This document shows, piece after piece, positions 8,551-15,770 of a stretch of 27,897 nt of DNA. A program made the translations under genes and the position numbers. The stretch lies in NCBI GenBank assembly GCA_900314225.1, contig OMUM01000088.1, positions 1-27,897 on the forward strand. The letters run 5' to 3'. Numbering within the stretch: the stretch's first letter is position 1; every line of letters starts with the position of its first letter. The DNA is from an uncultured bacterium (GTDB lineage Bacteria > Bacillota_I > Bacilli_A > RF39 > UBA660). Below the pieces are notes generated by a model, which worked only from the letters and a program-made list of their open reading frames with translations, was not told where the DNA came from and did no database searches.

Positions 8551-8885
8551 ATGAAAAAAGCAATAAATAAGTATAAAACAATTATATTTTTAGTATTTAT
8601 ATTTATAATTATTCTAATAATATAAATCACTTTGAATATAGAAATCTATTAGAAAAGGATATCAACATAACTAATAAAGTATATGCCCATTTACATAAAA
8701 ATAAGAATAAATATGTATTCTTAGCTCAAAAAGGTTATTATTTTAGAATTATAAATGATGAGAAGATTACTTATTTAAATTTAATTAATTAAGGGACTCC
8801 ATCTGATAAGAAAGCGATAAAATATGTTATCAAAAACGACAGAAAGGTAGATTCTATTGAAACATATGATATATATATTAAATAA
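8551..8885 (+). pseudogene. Decayed remnant of a GT-C membrane protein, paralogue of the 6017-7327 gene
   Basis: An ATG at 8551 opens a signal-anchor-like start (MKKAINKYKTIIFLVFIFII) that stops at 8623-8625. In another frame from 8607 the sequence reads on through INHFEYRNLLEKDIN and YVFLAQKGYYFRIINDEK to an in-frame TAA at 8790-8792, then continues to a TAA at 8883-8885. The part around the TAA aligns without gaps to the C-terminal domain of the 6017-7327 product: FRIINDEKITYLNLIN-stop-G against FDIAADKNINYFDIPLYG, the stop replacing Tyr. Both end in a similar Y-(D/E)-I-Y segment. The roughly 300-residue membrane body is missing. So this is a gene that lost its middle, shifted frame and acquired a nonsense codon. 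It fills the 358-base gap between its neighbours. Confidence 0.75.
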
Positions 8886-8898
8886 ATAGGGTGGTTAC

Positions 8899-10311
8899 AT
8901 GAAAAAATTTATAAAAGATAATAAACTATTAATATTATTTATTTTAGTTTTAATAAGCTTTTGCTTATTTTCTATGATTTTCGTAACTTATGAAAATGAT
9001 TATTTTTGGCATATTAAAGCCGGAGAGTATATGGTTAAACATCATACAATACTTACGAAAGATATATTCTCTTGGAATTTAGTTGGAAAATATTGGTTTT
9101 CTCATGAATGGTTATTTGAAATTATTTTATACAGATTTTATAAGTTATTTGGTAATTTACATATATATATTTATACTTTTATTTGTTTTTTTATTTTATT
9201 AATAAGCATATTTATACTTCATAAAAAAGAGTATTTAAAAAATATTCCATTTTGTTTAATTTGGTTAGTTGCATCTATTATTTTAATTCACTTTTTACAA
9301 GCCCGTCCTCATTTAATTACATATGTTTTTATTTCATTTTTAGTATATATTTTATTTGATTTGTATAATAATGAGAATTCTAAAAAAATATATTTTATTC
9401 CTCTAATTTCTCTTTTATGGGTAAACATTCATGGAGGAAGTAGTAATCTTATCTATATATTACCAATTATATTTATTATTAGTGGTTTATTTACATTTAA
9501 TTCTTCAAAGTTAGAAAATAAAAGATATTCCAAGAAACAAATTATTAAATATTCTTTATGTATTATATTAGGATTTTTACCATTATTTATCAATCCTCAT
9601 GGTATTAAGATGATAACATATCCTTATACTAATATGGCAAATAAATTAATGATTTCCAACATAACTGAGTGGCAACCTACAAATTTAAATAATATACAAC
9701 ATTATATGTATTTTATTTTAGCTTTTATAATATTTATGATTATGTTTATAAGTAAAATGAAAATAAGGTTAATTGATTTTATACTCTTTTTAGCAGGATT
9801 ATATCTTGGACTTAAAAGTATTAGATTTTGGCCATTTATTTATATTTTTATGTCTCATTCAATATTTTATTATGTTAAAGAAAGAAAAAAAGATCCTGGT
9901 ACAAATATTATATTATTAATTTTATCTATCTTTTGTATTTTAGTATTTGTAAGTAATATTCCTATTTTACGACTAAAACCGCCAAAGATAGTAAGTGACA
10001 AAGCAATTAATATTTTAAAAAGAGAAAAGCCAAATAAATTATATAACTATTATGACTATGGAGGATACTTAATTTATAAAGATATTGATGTTTTTATTGA
10101 TGGTAGAGCAGACTTATATTCTGAATATAATTATCGGGATTATTTAGACATTTTTTATTTAAAGTATAATTATAATAAACTATTAAATAAGTATAATTTT
10201 GATTATCTTATTGTTCCTAGAAAGAGCGGACTTTCTACTTATTTAAATGAAAATAATAAATATGATTGTATATTTAATAATAAAAAAATAGTAATTTATA
10301 AGTTAAAATAG
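8899..10311 (+). CDS. Polytopic membrane protein, putative GT-C glycosyltransferase
   Basis: A 470-residue membrane protein with about eleven helices and a soluble tail (about 365-470). The first outer loop has ENDYFWHIKAGEYMVKH, then DIFSWN and SHEWLFEI, a pattern (D-x-x-W-H-x-x-G, later D-x-F-S, H-E-W-L) found in GT-C-like bacterial membrane proteins of uncertain substrate. QARPHL and WVNIHGG in later loops are also characteristic. The tail includes YYDYGGYLIYKDIDVFIDGR, predicted to face outside. It starts with GGGTGG before the ATG at 8899. Distinct from the two preceding proteins in motif and probably another branch of the same superfamily. A role in adding sugars to a surface polymer is inference. 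Confidence 0.6.
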   Translation: MKKFIKDNKLLILFILVLISFCLFSMIFVTYENDYFWHIKAGEYMVKHHTILTKDIFSWNLVGKYWFSHEWLFEIILYRFYKLFGNLHIYIYTFICFFILLISIFILHKKEYLKNIPFCLIWLVASIILIHFLQARPHLITYVFISFLVYILFDLYNNENSKKIYFIPLISLLWVNIHGGSSNLIYILPIIFIISGLFTFNSSKLENKRYSKKQIIKYSLCIILGFLPLFINPHGIKMITYPYTNMANKLMISNITEWQPTNLNNIQHYMYFILAFIIFMIMFISKMKIRLIDFILFLAGLYLGLKSIRFWPFIYIFMSHSIFYYVKERKKDPGTNIILLILSIFCILVFVSNIPILRLKPPKIVSDKAINILKREKPNKLYNYYDYGGYLIYKDIDVFIDGRADLYSEYNYRDYLDIFYLKYNYNKLLNKYNFDYLIVPRKSGLSTYLNENNKYDCIFNNKKIVIYKLK

Positions 10312-10338
10312 TTATTTATTATAAAAAACAGATTATAC

Positions 10339-10385
10339 TTTTCAAAAAAAATCTTTTATAGTATAATTTATTTTAATGATAGGAG
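10339..10385 (+). promoter_or_regulatory. Promoter and ribosome site of ftsA-ftsZ
   Basis: TTTTCA (10339-10344), 17-base spacer, TATAAT (10362-10367). AGGAG at 10381-10385 is nine bases upstream of the TTG at 10395 and decides the ftsA start, because an ATG at 10386 lies directly against it. This promoter lets ftsA-ftsZ be expressed apart from the membrane-protein genes before them. Confidence 0.65.
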
Positions 10386-10394
10386 ATGTTTACT

Positions 10395-11633
10395 TTGAGT
10401 GATATTTATACTGGAATTGATTTAGGTACAAATAGTATAAAAGTTGTTGTATGCGAAAAATTAAATGATAATTATCATGTTTTAGCATCTTCTAATGTTC
10501 CATCTAATGGTATAAAAAATGGTTATATCACTGATACTAAGTTAGCAATTAATTCTGTCAGCAAAGCAATAAAGCAAGTTAATGAAATGTTAGGTATCAA
10601 AATAGCAAAAGTAATTGCTTGTGTTCCACCAACAGATTGTAAAATGAATATTGCCATAGGTAGTACTAGTGTAATTGATTACAATGATATTTCATCCATT
10701 GATATATCAAATGTAATTAATGATGCCTTAAAAGGCTATGACTTTACTGAAGAAGAATTAGTTACAGCTATGCCAATAAGTTTTACTGTTGATGATGAGA
10801 AAAATGTTCGGGATCCTAAAGGTATGAAAGGAAGTATTTTACAAACAAGAGTAGTTATTGGAACAATGCCTAAAGAATCATTGTATAGAATACTAGAAGT
10901 TTTAAGACAGAGTGGAGTAGAAACTGTTGATATTACTTTTAATTCTTTTGGTGATTACTATACAGTAAAAACAAGACAATATGATGAAGAAGTAGGAGCA
11001 ATTATTAATTTAGGCGAAGAATCTACTAATGTTTCTATTTTTAATAAAGGTATTCAAATAAAAAATAGTTTGATTCCATTTGGAAGCAGAAATGTAGATA
11101 AAGACTTAACTTATGTTTTTAAATCTAAAATGAGTGAATCTAGAAAATTAAAAGAAGATTTTGCTGTGGCCCTTTCTAGTATGGCAGATTCTAATGATAC
11201 TTGGACTATTGAATTGGATAAACAAACAACTAAAGAAGTCAATCAAGTAGGAGTTTCTAAAGTAGTAGAAGCTAGGGTTAAAGAGCTTTTAAAACTTGCT
11301 AAAAATGAAATAAAAAACTTAACAAATAGAGAAATCCGTTATATAATTGTAACAGGTGGCTTAAGCGAATTAGCTGGTTTTTCTTATTTAGTAGAACAGG
11401 AATTTGGTTTTGTTGCTAAAGTATGCAATATTAATGTCATGGGAATTAGGCATAATATGTATAGTAGTTGTTATGGAGCAATTAAATATTTTAATGATAA
11501 ATTAGATTTGAGAGGTAAACATTATAATATGGTTACCAATGAAGATGAAGCAAAACTTTCTTCAGTTACTTCATCAATAACAACAAATGAAAATGTAATT
11601 AGTAAAGTGTTTGGACACTTTTTCTCAGATTAA
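10395..11633 (+). CDS. ftsA: Cell division protein FtsA
   Basis: Actin-like ATPase that ties FtsZ to the membrane. The start of the nucleotide fold is YTGIDLGTNSIKVVV; the second phosphate loop is GAIINLGEESTNVSIF; the adenosine motif is IIVTGGLSELAG, all in order. The C-terminus, ENVISKVFGHFFSD, is the amphipathic membrane-targeting helix, separated by a flexible stretch rich in Ser and Thr. Length 412 is normal. The start chosen is TTG at 10395, giving MSDIYTGIDLG; the in-frame ATG at 10386 has no room for a ribosome site. ftsZ follows 12 bases later. High confidence in product, moderate in the TTG start. Confidence 0.95.
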   Translation: MSDIYTGIDLGTNSIKVVVCEKLNDNYHVLASSNVPSNGIKNGYITDTKLAINSVSKAIKQVNEMLGIKIAKVIACVPPTDCKMNIAIGSTSVIDYNDISSIDISNVINDALKGYDFTEEELVTAMPISFTVDDEKNVRDPKGMKGSILQTRVVIGTMPKESLYRILEVLRQSGVETVDITFNSFGDYYTVKTRQYDEEVGAIINLGEESTNVSIFNKGIQIKNSLIPFGSRNVDKDLTYVFKSKMSESRKLKEDFAVALSSMADSNDTWTIELDKQTTKEVNQVGVSKVVEARVKELLKLAKNEIKNLTNREIRYIIVTGGLSELAGFSYLVEQEFGFVAKVCNINVMGIRHNMYSSCYGAIKYFNDKLDLRGKHYNMVTNEDEAKLSSVTSSITTNENVISKVFGHFFSD

Positions 11634-11645
11634 GGAGGGTAATGT

Positions 11646-12761
11646 ATGGTAGGCGGACTTGAGATGGATCAGTTAGCAAAGATTAAAGTCATCGGATTAG
11701 GTGGCGGTGGCGGAAATGCCATAAATAGAATGGTTGAATCTGGTGTTAAAGGAGTAGAATTCATAGCTGCAAATACAGATTTACAAGTTTTAAATACATC
11801 AAAGGCGGATGTTAAAATCCAAATTGGAGCAACTTTGACGGATGGACTTGGAGCTGGTGGAAAACCAGAAATTGGAAAAGAATCTGCTGTAGAATCAAAA
11901 AAAGAAATAGAAGATGCCTTGTCAGGTGCTGATATGGTATTTATTACTGCTGGAATGGGCGGAGGAACAGGAACTGGAGCGGCTGCTGTAGTTGCAGAAA
12001 TTGCTCAAGGACTTGGTGCTTTAACAGTAGCAATAGTTACAAAACCATTCTCATTTGAAGGAAAGAGAAGAATGGACAATGCACTACAAGGAATTGAAGA
12101 ATTAAAAAAACATGTTGATACACTAATTGTTATTCCAAATGATAAATTAAGGGAAATTATTGATAAGTCCACACCAATGTTAGAAGCATTTAAAGAAGTT
12201 GATAATGTTCTAAGAAGAGGAGTTCAATCAATTTCTGATTTAATAGCTGTTGTTGGACTTGTTAATCTTGACTTTGCTGACGTAAAAGCAGTTATGGAAC
12301 ATAGTGGCCGTGCAATCATAGGTATCGGAATTGGTATGGGAGAAGATAGAGCCCTAGAAGCAGCTAAACAAGCCGTTTCATCACCACTTCTTGAAACTTC
12401 AATTGAAGGAGCAACAGATGCTATTATTAATATTACAGGTGGTGTTAATTTAACATTGTTTGAAGCAGAGCAAGCCGCTGAAGTAGTAAGAAATGCAAGT
12501 AATACAGATATTAATACTATATTTGGATCAGTTATTAATGAAAATCTTAACGACGAAGTAATTGTTACAGTAATTGCTACTGGCTTTGATAAAAAGAAAA
12601 CACCTGAAACAACTCCATCCTTTGCTAATAATAGTAATAATAATAGAAGAAGTAGAGATGATTACTCATTTAATTCACCTGAACTTTTAAATTCAGATAA
12701 TGATGATTCAGGAGATATTGATAGAGAGATACCATCATACTTTAGAGATAGAAATTTATAA
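11646..12761 (+). CDS. ftsZ: Cell division protein FtsZ
   Basis: Tubulin-like GTPase that forms the Z ring. Seen: KVIGLGGGGGNAINRM at the N-terminus, the GTP signature GGGTGTGAA near residue 109, NLDFADVKAVM (T7 loop, completing the GTPase site of the next subunit), and the globular domain to about residue 317. A short disordered linker rich in N, S and D leads to the C-terminal peptide DIDREIPSYFRDRN, the binding site for FtsA and other partners. Length 371 is ordinary. AAGGAGGG at 11632-11639 supports the ATG at 11646; an inner Met seven residues on has no good site. Ended by a strong terminator at 12773. Confidence 0.98.
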   Translation: MVGGLEMDQLAKIKVIGLGGGGGNAINRMVESGVKGVEFIAANTDLQVLNTSKADVKIQIGATLTDGLGAGGKPEIGKESAVESKKEIEDALSGADMVFITAGMGGGTGTGAAAVVAEIAQGLGALTVAIVTKPFSFEGKRRMDNALQGIEELKKHVDTLIVIPNDKLREIIDKSTPMLEAFKEVDNVLRRGVQSISDLIAVVGLVNLDFADVKAVMEHSGRAIIGIGIGMGEDRALEAAKQAVSSPLLETSIEGATDAIINITGGVNLTLFEAEQAAEVVRNASNTDINTIFGSVINENLNDEVIVTVIATGFDKKKTPETTPSFANNSNNNRRSRDDYSFNSPELLNSDNDDSGDIDREIPSYFRDRNL

Positions 12762-12772
12762 ATAAAAATATT

Positions 12773-12796
12773 GGACTAAAATTAGTCCTTTTTTTT
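12773..12796 (+). terminator. Intrinsic terminator of ftsZ
   Basis: GGACTA, loop AAAT, TAGTCC, then eight Ts (12789-12796), beginning 11 bases after the ftsZ stop. Textbook Rho-independent terminator for the rightward transcript. Confidence 0.92.
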
Positions 12797-12798
12797 GT

Positions 12799-12827
12799 AA
12801 AAAAAAATTAATGAATAATTCATTAAT
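12799..12827 (-). terminator. Intrinsic terminator of the arginase gene
   Basis: Perfect ten-base inverted repeat (12807-12816 and 12818-12827), starting two bases beyond the arginase stop. On the minus strand it is followed by nine Ts (12799-12807 read as complement, overlapping the outer stem pair). It lies back to back with the ftsZ terminator, two bases apart, isolating the converging genes. Confidence 0.85.
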
Positions 12828-12828
12828 A

Positions 12829-13734
12829 TTAATAAGATATCTTTTGTTCCCATTTTTTCTTATTTTCTGCTGCTCTTATTACTTGGGCAAGTAAATTTAA
12901 AGCAATTTGCTCAGTCTTTCTATTAACATCGCGCAATGGATTAAATTCAACTAAGTCATATGAAAGTACTTGATTCATATGATTTATAATATAATTATTA
13001 ATTTTCATAGCTTCATCTTCATTTATACCATCATACTCAGGAACAGAGACACCCGGAGCTACATCTGGATCAATTACATCCAAATCATAGCTTATATGAA
13101 TACCTTTTGTTTTATAACCAGCAATCTTAAAAGCTTCATCCATAATGGCATCTATTCCTTTTTCTCGAATATCTTTTGTACTAAAGACAGTTACTCCAGA
13201 ATATCTGACATTATCTTTTTCAGCTTCATCAACACTTCTAGCACCAATAATAACTGTACGTGATGGTTGAATTATCTTTCCATCATGATAATATCTTAAT
13301 TCACTATTTTTATATCCATTGATTGCTGCAAGTGGGAGCCCATGAATATTTCCAGTTACCGTAGTTTCAAATGTATTATAATCAGTATGAGCATCAATCC
13401 AAATAATACCGACATCAATATTTACTTTTGCAACTGCCAATGCGCTAGCAATAGATGCCGAATGATCTCCACCAATCATAATAGGAAAATATTCCTCTTT
13501 AATTTTATCAACCATATTTTTATATAAATTAGTATTAAATTTTTCAATTTCGTATTCGTTTTTTCTACGATCTGATAAATTTCTACTTTTAATTATATCT
13601 TTATCTTGTTGAAACATCATTGCTTCACCTTTATAAAATTGTTTAATATCATTCATTAATTGAATAGGACCTAAACTAGCACCATCCATATTAACCCCTA
13701 AATCAGTTCCTGCACCAAATATCATTGTTCTCAT
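12829..13734 (-). CDS. rocF: Arginase (ureohydrolase family)
   Basis: Hydrolyses L-arginine to ornithine and urea using a two-manganese centre; cytoplasmic. Metal motifs are all visible: GGDHS (about 88-92), DAHTDYN (about 114-120), GNIHGLPLA (about 128-136) and SYDLDVIDPDVAPG (about 216-229), with DLVEFNP near 261. The segment TTVTGNIHGLP resembles the arginine-binding loop of bacterial arginases more than that of agmatinases, and 301 residues is the arginase length. It faces against its neighbours: convergent with ftsZ, divergent from murE, with its own terminator and a GGTGAT ribosome site. Agmatinase is the main alternative, less likely. Confidence 0.87.
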   Translation of the reverse strand: MRTMIFGAGTDLGVNMDGASLGPIQLMNDIKQFYKGEAMMFQQDKDIIKSRNLSDRRKNEYEIEKFNTNLYKNMVDKIKEEYFPIMIGGDHSASIASALAVAKVNIDVGIIWIDAHTDYNTFETTVTGNIHGLPLAAINGYKNSELRYYHDGKIIQPSRTVIIGARSVDEAEKDNVRYSGVTVFSTKDIREKGIDAIMDEAFKIAGYKTKGIHISYDLDVIDPDVAPGVSVPEYDGINEDEAMKINNYIINHMNQVLSYDLVEFNPLRDVNRKTEQIALNLLAQVIRAAENKKKWEQKISY

Positions 13735-13766
13735 ATAATCACCATAACCATTTTATTACAAATGAT

Positions 13767-13772
13767 ATTATA
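13767..13772 (-). promoter_or_regulatory. Possible -10 element of the arginase gene
   Basis: On the minus strand a perfect TATAAT lies 33 bases upstream of the arginase ATG. No convincing -35 is seen at 16-18 bases. It is back to back with the murE promoter (13789-13816) in a 99-base divergent region. Confidence 0.4.
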
Positions 13773-13788
13773 TCGCAAGAAAAACTCT

Positions 13789-13830
13789 TTGATTATTCGA
13801 CAAATTATTGTATAATTTAGTATAGGTGAT
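13789..13830 (+). promoter_or_regulatory. Promoter and ribosome site of murE
   Basis: TTGATT (13789-13794), 16-base spacer, TATAAT (13811-13816), then AGGTGAT at 13824-13830 three bases before the ATG at 13834. The leader is nearly absent, so control is probably by the promoter only. Confidence 0.65.
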
Positions 13831-13833
13831 TTT

Positions 13834-15282
13834 ATGAAAAAGTTAAGTGAATTGTATCCAGAAATTAATTCAGATATAATAATTAAAGGCATTAAAATAA
13901 ATTCTAAAGATGTAGAAGAAGGAGATTTATTTGTTTGCACTAAAGGAGTTACTGCCGATAGACATGATTTTATTGATGATGCGATAAAGCATGGTGCAGC
14001 AGCAGTTGTTATTAGCAAAGATGTTGGTAATAAAAGTGTTCCTCTTATAAAAGTACCGGACACAAATCGTGAACTTCCATATTTATGTCAAAAATTTTAT
14101 GATTATCCAGATCACAAACTAAAGATGATTGGTATTACTGGAACAGATGGAAAAACATCCACTACAACAATTATACAAACTTTAATTGGTAGTGATATCT
14201 GTGGCTATATTGGTACAAATGGTCGAAGTTGTGCCGGATTCAAGGGTGATAATCCAAATACAACACCAGATGCTCCATATCTATATAGCTATTTAGATGA
14301 ATTTGTTAAATATAATTGTCATTATGCTGCTATGGAAGCATCAAGTGAAGCCTTTTTTAGAGGTCGTCTTCAAGCTATAGAATTTGATGTCTCTGGTTAT
14401 ACTAATGTTACATCAGAACACTTGAACATTCATGGTAGTTTTGAAAATTACTTAGATTCTAAGCTAAACTTAGTAAGACAAACTAAAAAAGATGGTTTTT
14501 GTATACTAAATCATGACGATAAATATTTTAATTCTTTTAAAGATGCTTGTAATGGTCATGTCCTAACTTATGGTAAAGGTGAAGACAATGATTTACAAAT
14601 AATAGACTTTACAATTTATCCAAATCATACAGAAATAAATTTTAAATATAAAGAACGTAAATTCTTTGTCGATAGTCCATTAATGGGTGATTTCAATGTC
14701 TATAACTTAGCTTGTGGACTGCTTTGTACTTTAGCTCTAGGTTTTAGTCTTGATAAAATATTAGAAAATGTTAAAAATATTAAAGTAGATGGTAGACTAG
14801 AACTATTAAAAACAGATACTCCATATTATGTAATGGTTGATTATGCTCATACTCCTAATGGTATAGCTAACTTATTAAATTTTGTTCATACATTAAATAT
14901 AAATAGAAGTATTGTCGTAATTGGACAAGCTGGAGAAAGGGATCCATTTAAAAGGCCAAAAGTAGGTAATATAGTTGTTGAAAATGCAAGCTATGCGATA
15001 TTTACATATGAAGACCCTCGAAGTGAAGATCCTGCTAAAATATGTGAAGATATAATAAGTGAATTAAAAGCAACTCATACTAATTATGAAATTGTATTAG
15101 ATAGAAGAAAAGCTATTCAAAAAGCTATTGATATAGCTAAAGATAATGATATGGTTTTAATATTAGGTAAAGGAAATGAAACCTATGAGAAATTAAAAAA
15201 TGAAACAATTTATTTTAACGATATAGAAGAAGCCTATAATGCTGTCGCAACAAGAAAAATAAAAGAAGGGACTACTAACTAG
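13834..15282 (+). CDS. murE: UDP-MurNAc-tripeptide synthetase MurE
   Basis: ATP-dependent Mur ligase that adds the third amino acid to UDP-MurNAc-L-Ala-D-Glu, in the cytoplasm. Domains: N-terminal UDP-binding part with GIKINSKDVEEGDLFV; central ATPase with GITGTDGKTST (100-110), TTPDAPYL and the lysine in DSKLNLV (Lys210, carbamylated in the family); C-terminal part with YAHTPNG, YEDPRSEDP (392-400) and GKGNETY (446-452). The D-P-R triplet and the GKGNE segment resemble the DNPR and GKGHE of meso-diaminopimelate-adding enzymes rather than lysine-adding ones, but the first position is changed (EDPR), so substrate is only suggested. Length 482 is normal. It is separated from ftsI, its usual neighbour. 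Confidence 0.93.
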   Translation: MKKLSELYPEINSDIIIKGIKINSKDVEEGDLFVCTKGVTADRHDFIDDAIKHGAAAVVISKDVGNKSVPLIKVPDTNRELPYLCQKFYDYPDHKLKMIGITGTDGKTSTTTIIQTLIGSDICGYIGTNGRSCAGFKGDNPNTTPDAPYLYSYLDEFVKYNCHYAAMEASSEAFFRGRLQAIEFDVSGYTNVTSEHLNIHGSFENYLDSKLNLVRQTKKDGFCILNHDDKYFNSFKDACNGHVLTYGKGEDNDLQIIDFTIYPNHTEINFKYKERKFFVDSPLMGDFNVYNLACGLLCTLALGFSLDKILENVKNIKVDGRLELLKTDTPYYVMVDYAHTPNGIANLLNFVHTLNINRSIVVIGQAGERDPFKRPKVGNIVVENASYAIFTYEDPRSEDPAKICEDIISELKATHTNYEIVLDRRKAIQKAIDIAKDNDMVLILGKGNETYEKLKNETIYFNDIEEAYNAVATRKIKEGTTN

Positions 15283-15290
15283 TAGTTCTT
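15267..15290 (+). terminator. Hairpin over the murE stop, weak terminator or attenuator
   Basis: A ten-pair stem including G.T pairs (15267-15276 with 15281-15290, loop AACT) spans the murE TAG. It is followed by only a few Ts before the ribosome site of the next gene. It may reduce, rather than stop, transcription into the VanZ-like gene. Confidence 0.4.
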
Positions 15291-15305
15291 ATTTAAAGGA
15301 AAATT

Positions 15306-15770
15306 ATGTTTAGAAAAATAATTAAAATTATTTTAGTATTCCTTTGTATGTTGACAATTTTTATGTTTTCTAGTGATAATGGAACTAAATCATCAGAAAA
15401 AAGTGATAATTTAATTGTAAATACAATTGAAATATTTAAAAATAAGAAATTAAATAAAATAAGTAAAAAGAAATATATAAAAAAATATGTCTTTATTGTA
15501 AGAAAAACTGCTCATTTTACTATTTATTTAATCTTAGGATTATTAATAATTAGCTTATTAAAAGAATATATGATAATATCTTCAAAGACATTTTTTTTAG
15601 CAATCATCTTAGTCTTCTTATATGCTTGTACTGATGAATTTCATCAATATTTTGTACCGGGAAGAGATGCTAAAGTATTTGATGTAATAATAGATACTTT
15701 AGGTGGTAGTGTTGGTACATTTATATATTATTTTTTTAGGAGGAAATCATGGATAAGAAAAAGCAATTAG
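15306..15770 (+). CDS. VanZ-like membrane protein
   Basis: A 154-residue protein with four hydrophobic segments. RKTAHFTIYLILGLL (about 65-80) and CTDEFHQYFVPGRDAKVFDVIIDTLGGSVG (in two pieces, about 107-138) are the hallmarks of the VanZ-like family: an R-K-x-x-H in the second helix region, then D-E-x-x-Q-x-F-x-x-G-R and a D-x-x-x-x-x-x-G helix. VanZ gives low-level teicoplanin resistance in enterococci by an unknown route; most family members are uncharacterised envelope proteins. The ribosome site is AAAGGA before the ATG at 15306. Its 3' end overlaps the flippase gene by 22 bases. Confidence 0.85.
   Translation: MFRKIIKIILVFLCMLTIFMFSSDNGTKSSEKSDNLIVNTIEIFKNKKLNKISKKKYIKKYVFIVRKTAHFTIYLILGLLIISLLKEYMIISSKTFFLAIILVFLYACTDEFHQYFVPGRDAKVFDVIIDTLGGSVGTFIYYFFRRKSWIRKSN

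Noticed and set aside
8551..8625. Separate 24-residue single-helix peptide gene
   Set aside because: It could be translated, but it joins a frame-shifted remnant that aligns with the adjacent GT-C protein, and no good ribosome site precedes it, so decay is the simpler reading.
6017..10311. Defence island or phage module between ftsQ and ftsA
   Set aside because: No nuclease, helicase, methylase, integrase or toxin motifs; all products are polytopic membrane proteins with glycosyltransferase-like loops.
10386..10394. ATG at 10386 as the ftsA start
   Set aside because: It overlaps the only good ribosome site (AGGAG at 10381-10385); the TTG at 10395 has correct spacing and gives the usual FtsA N-terminus.
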